From the NCBI RefSeq assembly GCF_017303375.1, contig NZ_JAFKOH010000001.1:310001-374000 (forward strand): DNA of 64,000 nt, written 5' to 3'. The notes beneath the pieces were generated by a model that ran no database searches, was not told the DNA's origin, and saw nothing but the letters and a program-made list of their open reading frames with translations. Positions within the stretch are counted from its first letter, which is position 1, and every line of letters starts with the position of its first letter. This DNA is from Bacillus sp. NTK074B (GTDB lineage Bacteria > Bacillota > Bacilli > Bacillales > Bacillaceae_B). The position numbers and the translations under genes are program-made. Of the stretch, positions 17,709-27,480 are shown in pieces.

Positions 17709-20700
17709 TTATTTCTTTGTATTGATATACAATTTACCTTCTGCACGGTCCGTCGTGCCATTCCCATAATCATCGGAGATCTTCACTTCAATCACGGCTC
17801 CCGGTGCCTTAACGTTTGAGGTTGCCGTATAGTAACCGACGTAATGACCTTGTGACGTTTCCATCATCGGAAGTTCATTCGCATTCGTTACTTGACCCGC
17901 ATTGGTTAGAGGCATGTGAAGGACAAATGTCGCATCCAGCCCCGGCTCACTGTCGAATTCGATTTTGACGGATTCACCTTTCTTCAGTTCCTTATCTTCT
18001 GCAGGAAGAAGATTTTCAATCTCAATGTCTCCAAACTTAGCGAAGACCGTTACACTTTGTTTCTTTCTGTTTCCTGCTTGATCTTTCGCTACAACCTGGA
18101 TGACATTTTCTCCTTCATTGAGGAGAATTCGGTGACTGAACTCGCCTTCTTTGACGGATGCTTTCTCTCCATTCACTTTCACCCATGCAAGATTTTCTTC
18201 TGTAATCGTTCCTTTCACCGTTATGGCTTCGCGATTTGTTTTCATGCCATCTTCCGGTGAAGTGATGGCGAGTTCAGGTTTATTCTGATCAAGTATGACG
18301 GTCACTGAATCCGATGGACCCGTCATTCCCTGTTCCGTCGCTGCCTTTGCGGTTAACACATTCTCACCTTCGTGGAGGGAGACATCGGCAGAGAATGTTC
18401 CATCGTCTCCTGTGTCGGCTGTCCCTACTTCTTCCTCTCCATTATAGAGATGAACAGTCGTCGTCGGGGCAGAAGTCCCTTCAACTGTAATGGAATCTTT
18501 ATTCGTAAATGAACCATCTTTCGGCGATGTGATGACCGGTGCGGTCACTTCATAATTCACCGTTGCACGAATCATGTAGTTCCCTTCGTCTTCCGGTGCT
18601 TGGGACCATGCTCCACCGACGAACTGCCAGCTTCTGGCTGCATACTCACCATCTTCATCTGTTCCAAGACCAGGTGCATTCGGGTTTGGAGCAGATTGGA
18701 TATACACCATGTAGAAATCTCCTTCGACCATGATACCGTGCTCACTAAGGTCCACATGCGTCCATTTGCCGTTACGCAACGCGGTTCCATCGAACGGACC
18801 AGCAATTTTCTTCCCTGGTGCCCCGTCCGGTCCATTCGCATCATATACGGCGACCTCGAATTCAGTTCCACCCGGTATCGGCCATTCAGTATCCCAGAAG
18901 CGGAATAGTCCACCCGTCACAAGTGCGGTGTCATTTCCTTCTTCAAGAGACATTTTTACGGCCCAGCCGTTTCCTGCATCATAGAAAGCACGTGCATTTT
19001 CAGCTGTACCATCATCGTAACCAATTTCACCAGGAAAACCGATGAATGGTTCTAAGCTTACATCAGCGGTTGTTGCTTCCCCACCTTCAACTGTGACGCT
19101 CATTTCCTTACTGTAATAGTAAGGAGCTACTACTTTAAGGGTGTAATCCCCTTCGTAAACCTCCAGTTCATATGTTCCATCTGCATTTGTTTGTACCGGC
19201 TCTACTACGGCATCTTCTAGAACAAAGACCGTTGCTCCTTCGACGGGTTCACCCGTCACTTCGTTGGTTATGGTTCCGGTCATATTTCCTTTAGGGATTT
19301 CCTCAAGGGTAAAGTTAGCCGTTGATGCTCGGTCGGCTTCAATCGTAACATTTTGTGTATCGGATCTATAACCATATGTGGATGCCTGCAGCGTAAATTC
19401 ACCTGCTGCATGGGTCATTTCGTATGATCCATTGGAAGGGTCGGTATAAACCGATCGGCCCGTTTCCAGTACACTTACTTCTGCTTGTAATGGAAGCAGT
19501 AAAGGTGCGGGACCAGCTTCACCCGCCTTTCTATCTTCCTTCACTGAATTTTTTAAAGTAATTTTATCTGGATCTACACTTGGCTTTTTCGAAACAGATG
19601 AGGAATTCTCATCTTTGGATTTCAAACGAAGACTCATTTTCTTGGCAGGAAGGTTGGATTCTGCACTAAGCTTAACGTCATCCAGGTACCAGCCTTGCTT
19701 GGTCACACTTCCATCGGAGGTAACGTTGAAGGCAATATATACGCGCTGACCTGCATAATCACTCAGATCGACCTCTCCGTCAATCCATCCTCCGGTATCA
19801 CCATTGACCCTTAGTGCCTGTGTCCACTCTTCTCCATCAGTAGATACAAACACGTGACCATAATCATAGTTCCTTTCAAGCTCATGCCACTGTTTGAATT
19901 GTAAGAAGCTCTCTCCTTCAGGTAAATCGATTGGAGGCATTTGAAGGGACATGTTCGCCCTGTTGTCATACGTACCGCCAAGATTTGTGGCATAAACATT
20001 TTCCCCCGAAGTAGCCACTCCGGGACCACTCTCCGGAACTCCACGCTCCCAACTGTTTCCTGGGCCATAAGAAGTCCACCCGGTAGCAGAAGATTCAAAG
20101 TCCTTCTCATAGCCTACTGTGATACCCGGAAGAAGATTTACCGTATACGTGTCGGACTCGACTTCGTTTCCACCGAAATCCATGGCCGCCCATTTATACG
20201 TGATTGTGTCTCCTGTGAGGGCGTCCCCGGGTATGACTGCTTCAAACGTTCCTGATGTGTAGTTTCCTGACGTTCTTACTGCATCAACCTGCATCCACGT
20301 ACCATCTTGATTCTGATAATGCAGGGCTACACTGGTTACACTTACATTATCACTTGCTTCTGCCTCTAGGGGCAGATTCATTTCTTTAAATGCTTCTTGC
20401 GGTGCTTCATGTGAGATGACTGGCGCTTCCGAATCTTCTCCTTCTTTTGAAACCTGCCCTTTTACTTTTCCGATCCCGCTCATAACCGATGAAACGGCGT
20501 CAAACGCATTGACCAAGCCGTGTCCATACCCGTTATTCGGCGACTCGGGAAATGTGCCGTCTGTAAGTGGCACAGCGGTTGTCATAAGGATTTCTTCGAT
20601 CTCATCCACTGTCAGGCTTGCATCCACTTGACGCAAGAGGGCAGCTACTGCCGTCACATGCGGTCCAGCCATCGATGTTCCATTCCATCCGCCTTCATAA

Positions 20701-22058
20701 TTGCCACCTGGTACGGAAGAACGAATATTCACACCCGGTGCTGCAATTTCAGGCTTAATTTCATCATAAGGTGAAGGTCCCTGTAAGGAGAAGCTTCCCA
20801 ATTGATCATTGATATCCGTTGCACCCGTTGCGAATGACTCAGGGTAGTTGGCAGGATTCGCGATCGATCCAGGTCCACCCGGATTGAATAGCGTGGTATT
20901 TCCTGCAGAGAACTCAGGGAAGATTTCAGCCGCTCTCCACGCGCTTACCATATCCCGGTACCACTCATCAAGTCCAGCTCCACCACCCCAAGAGTTATTG
21001 ACAACATCCGGAGCCATTTCAGGATGGGGATTACCCTCGGCATCCTTTGGAGCCAGAATCCATTCCCCTGCTTCCAGTAAATCTACATCCGTTCCACCAT
21101 TAGCTGTGAACGCTTTAACTGCAATCCACTTTGCACCTGGTGCTACACCGATTTGATTGCTGCCATCAGGCTCAGAGCCGACCATTGTTCCAACAGTGTG
21201 CGTTCCATGTCCATCATCATCATATGGTGCACTCTGCCCGGCAGTTGCATCAAACCAGTTGAATTCATGGTCTGGAGATTCAGGATTTTGAGGATCATAC
21301 CCTCTATATTTTTCTTTTAATGCCGGATGATTCCATTGTACTCCAGAGTCAATGGAGGCAATGACCGTTCCCGCTCCATCGATACCCATGTCCCATACCG
21401 CAGGTGCACCGACCCGATCGATATTCCACTCAATCGATGCTGGAGTATTTGGGGCTTCTTTATCCAATACTGCTGAAGAAGAAGCCTTAGCTTTCGCAGG
21501 TTGGATAATCTGTCTCGTTTCATTCGGCAGGATTTTCTCTACTTCAGCAAAGGTTGAGATTTTTTCCATGACTTTCTTTGTACTTGTGACGGCCATCCCA
21601 TTCACAACATAAAAGTCTTTGATTTCCTTCACTGCACCTGATTTCTTTTCTTTCTGTAAGTATTCTTTCACTTGTGCTTGAGATTCAAGGGCGGTTGCCC
21701 GAAGCTCGGAGACGACCATATTTCGTTTTAATAGTTTTTTACTATTAGCAGACAGTTTCTGCTTTTTCGCTTTTTCAGTCGCCTTTTTCGCTACAGACCC
21801 AGTGTCCACCTGATCCTTGAATTTCACTAAGTATGTGACATGCTTCTCTTTCTTGAATTGTTCCTGTAGTTGAGACGTGATCTTTGATTGTGGGTTTACT
21901 TTTGATGATTCTTTTGCTGAAGTGGATGGTCTTTCTTTCCCTAAAGATGTTTGTGAGGTATTCGCCGCCCCTGCATTATATGGAAACATCAAGGGGACAA
22001 ACATGACTAAAGTGAGTACAATGGATAACCATCTAGACTTACGTCTACTTCCTGACAT
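17709..22058 (-). CDS. bpr: Bacillopeptidase F-like secreted subtilase (S8)
   Basis: A very large extracellular serine protease of 1449 residues (B. subtilis Bpr is of similar size). A signal peptide (1 to about 31, ending AGAA) is followed by an I9-type propeptide (about 70-185) and the subtilisin domain with Asp237 (SIDSG), His284 (GHGTHT) and Ser462 (GTSMAGPH). Downstream are an MAM/concanavalin-like jelly-roll segment, two carboxypeptidase-regulatory-like beta domains (MTGTITNEVTGEPVEGATV), and at least two Ig-like repeats (VTSPKDGSF, ITSPEDGM) near 1180-1350. ATG follows GGGAGG. It scavenges extracellular protein, feeding the branched-chain catabolism encoded next door (inference). Confidence 0.95.
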   Translation of the reverse strand: MSGSRRKSRWLSIVLTLVMFVPLMFPYNAGAANTSQTSLGKERPSTSAKESSKVNPQSKITSQLQEQFKKEKHVTYLVKFKDQVDTGSVAKKATEKAKKQKLSANSKKLLKRNMVVSELRATALESQAQVKEYLQKEKKSGAVKEIKDFYVVNGMAVTSTKKVMEKISTFAEVEKILPNETRQIIQPAKAKASSSAVLDKEAPNTPASIEWNIDRVGAPAVWDMGIDGAGTVIASIDSGVQWNHPALKEKYRGYDPQNPESPDHEFNWFDATAGQSAPYDDDGHGTHTVGTMVGSEPDGSNQIGVAPGAKWIAVKAFTANGGTDVDLLEAGEWILAPKDAEGNPHPEMAPDVVNNSWGGGAGLDEWYRDMVSAWRAAEIFPEFSAGNTTLFNPGGPGSIANPANYPESFATGATDINDQLGSFSLQGPSPYDEIKPEIAAPGVNIRSSVPGGNYEGGWNGTSMAGPHVTAVAALLRQVDASLTVDEIEEILMTTAVPLTDGTFPESPNNGYGHGLVNAFDAVSSVMSGIGKVKGQVSKEGEDSEAPVISHEAPQEAFKEMNLPLEAEASDNVSVTSVALHYQNQDGTWMQVDAVRTSGNYTSGTFEAVIPGDALTGDTITYKWAAMDFGGNEVESDTYTVNLLPGITVGYEKDFESSATGWTSYGPGNSWERGVPESGPGVATSGENVYATNLGGTYDNRANMSLQMPPIDLPEGESFLQFKQWHELERNYDYGHVFVSTDGEEWTQALRVNGDTGGWIDGEVDLSDYAGQRVYIAFNVTSDGSVTKQGWYLDDVKLSAESNLPAKKMSLRLKSKDENSSSVSKKPSVDPDKITLKNSVKEDRKAGEAGPAPLLLPLQAEVSVLETGRSVYTDPSNGSYEMTHAAGEFTLQASTYGYRSDTQNVTIEADRASTANFTLEEIPKGNMTGTITNEVTGEPVEGATVFVLEDAVVEPVQTNADGTYELEVYEGDYTLKVVAPYYYSKEMSVTVEGGEATTADVSLEPFIGFPGEIGYDDGTAENARAFYDAGNGWAVKMSLEEGNDTALVTGGLFRFWDTEWPIPGGTEFEVAVYDANGPDGAPGKKIAGPFDGTALRNGKWTHVDLSEHGIMVEGDFYMVYIQSAPNPNAPGLGTDEDGEYAARSWQFVGGAWSQAPEDEGNYMIRATVNYEVTAPVITSPKDGSFTNKDSITVEGTSAPTTTVHLYNGEEEVGTADTGDDGTFSADVSLHEGENVLTAKAATEQGMTGPSDSVTVILDQNKPELAITSPEDGMKTNREAITVKGTITEENLAWVKVNGEKASVKEGEFSHRILLNEGENVIQVVAKDQAGNRKKQSVTVFAKFGDIEIENLLPAEDKELKKGESVKIEFDSEPGLDATFVLHMPLTNAGQVTNANELPMMETSQGHYVGYYTATSNVKAPGAVIEVKISDDYGNGTTDRAEGKLYINTKK

Positions 22059-22576
22059 CTAATTCCCTCCCAATCATTTTTGGCTCTTTCTGTAAACCCC
22101 GCACCTCCCTTAGACACCCAATATGGTAAATTGTAGGTGTTAAACCAAAGATAACCAATAATAGATAAGGGATGTTGTAAATTAATGTCGAAATAAATCT
22201 GAATATTCAGTATTTAATAGAAAAGTCACGAACCCACTCATTTTAAATGAGCATATAGCCACACAAGCATTATAACTCCAGGAATATATTGGGTTTCACC
22301 GGATTTGCAACAGAGTAATAGGTGCCGGTATTCCACTTTTCTTATTTGAATAAAGTTAGAAATGAGCGGGAAGTTGCAGAGGGTATATTCAGTTGTTGAG
22401 GAAACAGTAAAACGAACTACTGGTAAAAAGCCAACTAAATTTAGAATATTCTTCTAGTTATAAATGATAAGCTTTTCCCGAATCGAAGCATCCGGGAATC
22501 CACATGTCCCGGGACATTTTATCTAGCTGCAAAATAAAACAAGGACCAACCTCCCAGGGTCAGTCCTTTGTTTTAT
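22059..22576. other. 518-bp intergenic region upstream of bpr
   Basis: It contains the bpr ribosome binding site and promoter, one Spo0A-box match (22186-22192), a perfect 15-base palindrome CTCATTTTAAATGAG (22237-22251) and the bkdB terminator (22531-22578). I see no coding sequence in it. Confidence 0.7.
22130..22158 (-). promoter_or_regulatory. Probable bpr sigma-A promoter
   Basis: On the minus strand TTGGTT (22153-22158) and TACAAT (22130-22135) are 17 bases apart, giving a leader of about 65 bases. A Spo0A-box sequence TGTCGAA lies upstream at 22186-22192. Confidence 0.5.
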
Positions 22577-22578
22577 TT
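22531..22578. terminator. bkd operon terminator
   Basis: AAAATAAAACAAGGAC (22531-22546) pairs with GTCCTTTGTTTTATTT (22563-22578) with one bulge. T-rich tracts are present in both directions. The bkdB stop codon lies at the edge of the stem. Confidence 0.9.
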
Positions 22579-23890
22579 AATATAAAGATGTATTTTCTTT
22601 TGATGTGTTTTCTAGAATTTCTTTTACACGTTGTAAAAATCTTCCGCATACTAATCCGTCGAGAACACGGTGATCAAGTGACATACATAGATTCACCATA
22701 TCACGAACGGCAATCATTCCGTTGTTCATGACAACTGGGCGTTTCACGATCGATTCAACCTGAAGGATTGCTGCTTGAGGGTAATTGATGATTCCCATCG
22801 ATTGTACCGAACCAAATGACCCGGTATTATTAACCGTAAACGTTCCTCCCTGCATATCTTGGGAAGTCAATTTACCGCTTCTGACTTTTCCGGCAAGCTC
22901 TGTGATCTCTCTAGCAATTCCTTTGATTGTTTTTTCGTCTGCATTTTTAATCACTGGAACATAAAGTGCATCATCCGTAGCTACTGCAATGGAAAGGTTG
23001 ATGTCCTTCTTCTGGACAATCTTATCTCCCGCCCACATTGAATTGATTTGTGGGTATTCTTTAAGGGCTTGGGCTACTGCTTTCACAAAGAATGCAAAGA
23101 ATGTCAGATTATACCCTTCACGTTGCTTAAATTCTGTCTTAAGGGAATTTCTGTAGTCAACCAGATTGGTTACATCCACTTCCATCATCGTCCATGCATG
23201 CGGCGCTTCATGCTTACTGCGTACCATGTTGGATGCAATCGCTTTGCGGATTCCTGAAACCGGAATTTCAATGTCCCCAGGTACGACAGGAACATTCGCG
23301 GCAGGTGCAGAAGGTTTGGCCGGTTGTGCCGGCGCCGCGTCCTCCACAGGCGCTTGCTGTGGAGCCGGTGTTTCAGCCTTAGGTACCGGAGCGTCTCCAG
23401 CCTTTGGAATTGATCCAGATTCTATGATTTTCTTTAGATCCTTACGAGTGATTCGGCCGCCGTTACCGGTACCCTCCACTTGATTTAGATCAATATCATG
23501 CTCTTGAGATAGCTTTAATACGGCAGGAGAATACCTTGCTTTATTTCCGCTATCTTTGCTCGGAGCTTTTGTTTTCGGTGCAGTTGATTCGTTTTCTGCC
23601 TGTTTAGGCGCTTCTTTCGGAGCTTCTTCAACAGGAGCTGAACCTCCACCTTCAATTTCAATCGAACAAATGATTTCCCCGACTTCAAGAGTATCCCCTT
23701 CTTCGGCAATCAGTTCTTTAATCGTACCTGTGAAGGAAGATGGTACTTCTGCATTTACTTTATCCGTTTGCACTTCTGCAATCGGGTCATATTTATTAAC
23801 GGTATCACCAGGTGACACCAACCATTTACTAATCGTACCTTCTGTAACACTTTCCCCTAGCTGAGGCATTTTCATATTTTCAATACCCAA
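22577..23890 (-). CDS. bkdB: Branched-chain alpha-keto acid dehydrogenase E2 (dihydrolipoyl acyltransferase)
   Basis: The core of the BCKDH complex, transferring branched acyl groups from lipoamide to CoA. The 437 residues comprise an N-terminal lipoyl domain with the lipoylated Lys44 in QTDKVNA, a Pro/Ala/Glu-rich linker (about 85-110), the E3-binding domain (ARYSPAVLKLSQEHDIDL), a second linker, and a C-terminal catalytic domain ending with the active-site motif DHRVLDG. The start is TTG behind GGAGGG. It is last gene of the operon. Confidence 0.96.
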   Translation of the reverse strand: MGIENMKMPQLGESVTEGTISKWLVSPGDTVNKYDPIAEVQTDKVNAEVPSSFTGTIKELIAEEGDTLEVGEIICSIEIEGGGSAPVEEAPKEAPKQAENESTAPKTKAPSKDSGNKARYSPAVLKLSQEHDIDLNQVEGTGNGGRITRKDLKKIIESGSIPKAGDAPVPKAETPAPQQAPVEDAAPAQPAKPSAPAANVPVVPGDIEIPVSGIRKAIASNMVRSKHEAPHAWTMMEVDVTNLVDYRNSLKTEFKQREGYNLTFFAFFVKAVAQALKEYPQINSMWAGDKIVQKKDINLSIAVATDDALYVPVIKNADEKTIKGIAREITELAGKVRSGKLTSQDMQGGTFTVNNTGSFGSVQSMGIINYPQAAILQVESIVKRPVVMNNGMIAVRDMVNLCMSLDHRVLDGLVCGRFLQRVKEILENTSKENTSLY

Positions 23891-23935
23891 TGAGGAACCC
23901 TCCTTACTTTTACGTTTAATTGGTGTTAACGGGGA

Positions 23936-24919
23936 TTAAAATTCTGCAAGTTCACGCATTGCTTTTTCTACTTTGTCCGGGTTAATCATAAAGTATTTTT
24001 CCATTGTCGGTGCATATGGCATAGCCGGCACATCTGGACCGGCAAGACGTTTAACCGGAGCATCCAGCTCAAATAAACAATTTTCAGCAATGATGGCTGA
24101 AACTTCACCCATGATGCTTCCTTCTTTATTGTCTTCAGTTACAAGAAGGACTTTACCTGTTTTAGAAGCTGCTTCAATAATTGCTTCTTTATCTAACGGA
24201 TAGATGGTGCGCAGGTCCAGGATATGCGCTTCAATTCCGTCCTGGGCAAGTTTTTCTGCAGCTTGAAGAGCAAAGTGAACACACAGACCGTATGTGATGA
24301 CCGTGATGTCTTCCCCTTCACGCTTCACATCTGCTTTACCGATTGGAAGAGTGTAATCATCATCAGGTACTTCTCCTTTGATTAGACGGTAAGCCCGCTT
24401 ATGTTCAAAGAATAATACCGGATCTTCATCGCGGATCGCCGCTTTCAGTAAGCCCTTTACATCATAAGGAGTAGAAGGCATAACAATCTTTAATCCAGGC
24501 TGATTGGCAAACACGGCCTCTACGGATTGCGAATGATAGAGCGCTCCATGTACTCCACCACCATAAGGTGCACGGATGACCATCGGGCAGCTCCAATCAT
24601 TATTCGAGCGGTAACGGATACGTGCTGCTTCAGATATGATTTGGTTCACAGCCGGCATGATGAAATCAGCAAACTGCATTTCAGCAATCGGTCTCATACC
24701 GTACATAGCAGCCCCGATTCCGACACCTGCAATCGCAGACTCCGCAAGAGGTGTATCGATAACCCGGTCTTCTCCGAACTGATCGTACAATCCATGAGTG
24801 GCTTTGAAGACCCCACCTTTTCTTCCAACGTCCTCACCTAGAACGAATACTTTTTCGTCTCGTTCCATTTCTTCTCTTATGGCCATCGTTACGGCATCAA
24901 TGTATGAAATTACTGGCAT
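23936..24919 (-). CDS. bkdAB: Branched-chain alpha-keto acid dehydrogenase E1 beta
   Basis: The beta subunit of the thiamine-diphosphate-dependent decarboxylase, 327 residues. It shows the transketolase pyrimidine-domain features LGEDVGRKGGVFKAT and DTPLAE near the N-terminus, and RAPYGGGVHGALYHSQSVEA. The C-terminal transketolase domain includes LDLRTIYPLD. It lies 14 bases after bkdAA and forms an alpha2-beta2 E1 with it. Confidence 0.96.
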   Translation of the reverse strand: MPVISYIDAVTMAIREEMERDEKVFVLGEDVGRKGGVFKATHGLYDQFGEDRVIDTPLAESAIAGVGIGAAMYGMRPIAEMQFADFIMPAVNQIISEAARIRYRSNNDWSCPMVIRAPYGGGVHGALYHSQSVEAVFANQPGLKIVMPSTPYDVKGLLKAAIRDEDPVLFFEHKRAYRLIKGEVPDDDYTLPIGKADVKREGEDITVITYGLCVHFALQAAEKLAQDGIEAHILDLRTIYPLDKEAIIEAASKTGKVLLVTEDNKEGSIMGEVSAIIAENCLFELDAPVKRLAGPDVPAMPYAPTMEKYFMINPDKVEKAMRELAEF

Positions 24920-24933
24920 GATTGAATTCCCCC

Positions 24934-25932
24934 TTACTTCTCTTCTGCGTATACATACTTCATCGCTGATTCAGCTTCAGCATATGGAGCATTTTCTGCA
25001 TAATCCGTTGCTTCGTTCACAAGTTTCATAATGCGGTCATTGATGTCTTTTTCAATCTCATCATTCATGACGCCTGTTTCTTTTAAGTAAGCACCAAAGG
25101 TGATGATTGGATCATTTGTTTTCGCTTTGGCCACTTCGTCAGGAGAACGGTAGCTGCGATCATCATCATCAGAGGAGTGAGGAGTTAAACGGTAAGAAAC
25201 TGTTTCAACAAGCGTTGGACCTTCACCACGTCGACCGCGGTCAGCGGCTTCCTTAACAGCTTTATATACTTCGATGGGATCATTTCCATCTACAGTGATA
25301 CCAGGCATGCCGTATCCAATGGCGCGGTCTGATACTTTCTCACAGGCCAATTGTTTTTCAATCGGAACTGAGATCGCATATTTATTGTTTTCACACATGA
25401 AAATAACAGGAAGTTTATGTACACCTGCAAAGTTTGCCCCTTCATGGAAATCACCCTGGTTGGAAGATCCTTCACCGAATGTGACAAACGTCACAACGTC
25501 TTTCTTCTCCATCTTTCCTGCAAGAGCGATTCCCACTGCATGGGGGACTTGAGTCGTTACAGGAGATGAACCCGTTACGATATTATTTTTCTTTTGACCG
25601 AAGTGACCCGGCATTTGACGTCCGCCAGAGTTTGGATCTTCTGCCTTGGCAAAACCTGATAGCATTAATTCCTGAGCAGTCATACCGAATGTCAGAACGA
25701 CACCCATATCGCGGTAGTAAGGAAGAACGAAATCCTTCTCGCGATCTAAGGCGAATGCAGCACCTACTTGAGCCGCTTCCTGACCCTGACAGGAAATAAC
25801 AAACGGAATTTTACCCGAACGGTTCAATAACCACATGCGCTCATCGATTTTCCTGGCAAGCAGCATGGTTTCATACATTTCTAATACTTTCTCATTGGAA
25901 AGACCTAATTCTTCATGACGATTCTCTGCCAT
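24934..25932 (-). CDS. bkdAA: Branched-chain alpha-keto acid dehydrogenase E1 alpha
   Basis: It binds thiamine diphosphate and decarboxylates 2-keto acids from valine, leucine and isoleucine. The 332 residues include the ThDP motif FGEGSSNQGDFHEGANFAG, ending in ENNKYAISVP, and the phosphorylation-loop-like YRLTPHSSDDDD. The start ATG follows GGAGG. A hairpin (25965-25987) separates it from lpdV. Confidence 0.96.
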   Translation of the reverse strand: MAENRHEELGLSNEKVLEMYETMLLARKIDERMWLLNRSGKIPFVISCQGQEAAQVGAAFALDREKDFVLPYYRDMGVVLTFGMTAQELMLSGFAKAEDPNSGGRQMPGHFGQKKNNIVTGSSPVTTQVPHAVGIALAGKMEKKDVVTFVTFGEGSSNQGDFHEGANFAGVHKLPVIFMCENNKYAISVPIEKQLACEKVSDRAIGYGMPGITVDGNDPIEVYKAVKEAADRGRRGEGPTLVETVSYRLTPHSSDDDDRSYRSPDEVAKAKTNDPIITFGAYLKETGVMNDEIEKDINDRIMKLVNEATDYAENAPYAEAESAMKYVYAEEK

Positions 25933-25964
25933 TTTGTTTACCTCCTACACAATCTAATGGTTGG

Positions 25965-25987
25965 AAGGTAGAGAAGACCTCTACCTT
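25965..25987 (-). terminator. Intra-operon hairpin between lpdV and bkdAA
   Basis: AAGGTAGAG pairs with CTCTACCTT across 5 bases. On the minus strand it is followed by CC, not a T tract, so it is more likely a processing or stabilising hairpin than a terminator. Confidence 0.55.
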
Positions 25988-26035
25988 TTACTGATTTTCT
26001 TTCATTAAGAGGGCTAATAAGCCTTCTCCGTTCTC

Positions 26036-27460
26036 TTAAGAGTGAATCGCCTTTCCATCCACAGCGAGTGCTGCTTCTCCAATCGCTTCTGATAAGGATG
26101 GATGAGGATGGATGGTATGGGCAATCTCCCATGGAGTTGCGTCTAATACTTTCGCCAGACCAGCTTCGGAAATCATATCCGTTACGTGAGGTCCGATCAT
26201 ATGAACACCTAGGATATCATCACTGTCCTTGTCGGCAATGATCTTCACAAAACCATCCGATTCCCCATAAACAAGGGCTTTACCGATGGCTCTAAAGCTG
26301 AATTTACCGACTTTTAAGTTGTATCCTTTTTCTTTCGCTTCCTGTTCTGTGATACCGACACTTGCGATTTCAGGATTGCTGTAGATACATTTAGAAATAA
26401 GTGAATAGTCAATCGGATCCGGATTTTCATTTGCCATATGTTCAACTGCCGTGATTCCTTCATGAGAAGCGACATGGGCCAATTGAAGTCCACCGATTAC
26501 ATCACCGATTGCATAGATGTGGGATTCCTTGGTTTGGAAGAATTCATTGACCTCAATGAAACCCTTTTCCACTTTAATATCTGTGTTTTCCAGACCGATG
26601 CCTTCTACATTTGCTTGACGGCCGACAGAAACAAGGATTTTTTCAGCTGTAAAGGATTTCTCTTCCCCTTTGTGCTCCGCTTTAATCGTAACCTCTCCGT
26701 CCCCTTTTTCTAAGGATTCAGGAAGCACCTTGGCACCTGTCACGATTTTGACGCCTTTTTTCTTCATTAAGCGCTGCATTTCCTTCGAAATCTCATGATC
26801 TTCCGTTGGTACGATCTTATCAGCGTATTCAACAACGGTTACTTCAACATCAAAGTCAGAAAGCATTGAAGCCCATTCGATTCCGATGACACCGCCACCG
26901 ACGATGATAATCGATTTCGGAAGCGCCTCAAGTGAAAGCGCTTCATCTGAAGATAGAACAAAATCTCCATCGATATCAAGTCCAGGCAGTGAACGGGGTC
27001 TTGAGCCTGTTGCCACTATGACATTCTTCGGAATCAGCATCGGATTATCTTCCCCGTTGTTCATTTCCACGGAAATCGTTCCAGGCATAGGTGAAAAGAT
27101 AGAAGGTCCGAGAATGCGTCCAAGTCCTTCGAAAACATCGATTTCCCCCTGTTTCATCAGGTGTTGAACCCCTTTGTGAAGCTGCTCGACGATTCCGTCT
27201 TTTCTTGATTGAACCTTGGTGAAATCGAGCTCTACCCCATTGATTTTCACACCAAAGTCTTCACTGTGTTTCGCCGTTGCATATACTTCAGCACTGCGAA
27301 GAAGAGCTTTACTTGGAATACAACCTTTATGAAGGCATGTTCCTCCCAGTTTCCCTTTTTCAACGATTGCTGTTTTTAATCCAAGTTGAGAAGCACGTAT
27401 GGCTGCTACATATCCACCCGTACCTCCCCCTAGAATGACTAAATCATATTCTTCTGCCAA
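26036..27460 (-). CDS. lpdV: Dihydrolipoyl dehydrogenase (E3) of the BCKDH complex
   Basis: An FAD disulfide oxidoreductase that reoxidises lipoamide with NAD, 474 residues. The FAD motif is GGGTGGYVAA, the redox pair GGTCLHKGCIPSK (Cys42, Cys47), the NAD motif VGGGVIGIEWASML, and the C-terminal catalytic His-Glu HIHPHPSLSEAIGE. The start is TTG, 4-5 bases behind a long GGAGGAGGA. Placement inside the bkd operon marks it as the dedicated E3. Confidence 0.96.
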   Translation of the reverse strand: MAEEYDLVILGGGTGGYVAAIRASQLGLKTAIVEKGKLGGTCLHKGCIPSKALLRSAEVYATAKHSEDFGVKINGVELDFTKVQSRKDGIVEQLHKGVQHLMKQGEIDVFEGLGRILGPSIFSPMPGTISVEMNNGEDNPMLIPKNVIVATGSRPRSLPGLDIDGDFVLSSDEALSLEALPKSIIIVGGGVIGIEWASMLSDFDVEVTVVEYADKIVPTEDHEISKEMQRLMKKKGVKIVTGAKVLPESLEKGDGEVTIKAEHKGEEKSFTAEKILVSVGRQANVEGIGLENTDIKVEKGFIEVNEFFQTKESHIYAIGDVIGGLQLAHVASHEGITAVEHMANENPDPIDYSLISKCIYSNPEIASVGITEQEAKEKGYNLKVGKFSFRAIGKALVYGESDGFVKIIADKDSDDILGVHMIGPHVTDMISEAGLAKVLDATPWEIAHTIHPHPSLSEAIGEAALAVDGKAIHS

Positions 27461-27480
27461 TCTTGAGTCCTCCTCCGCTT

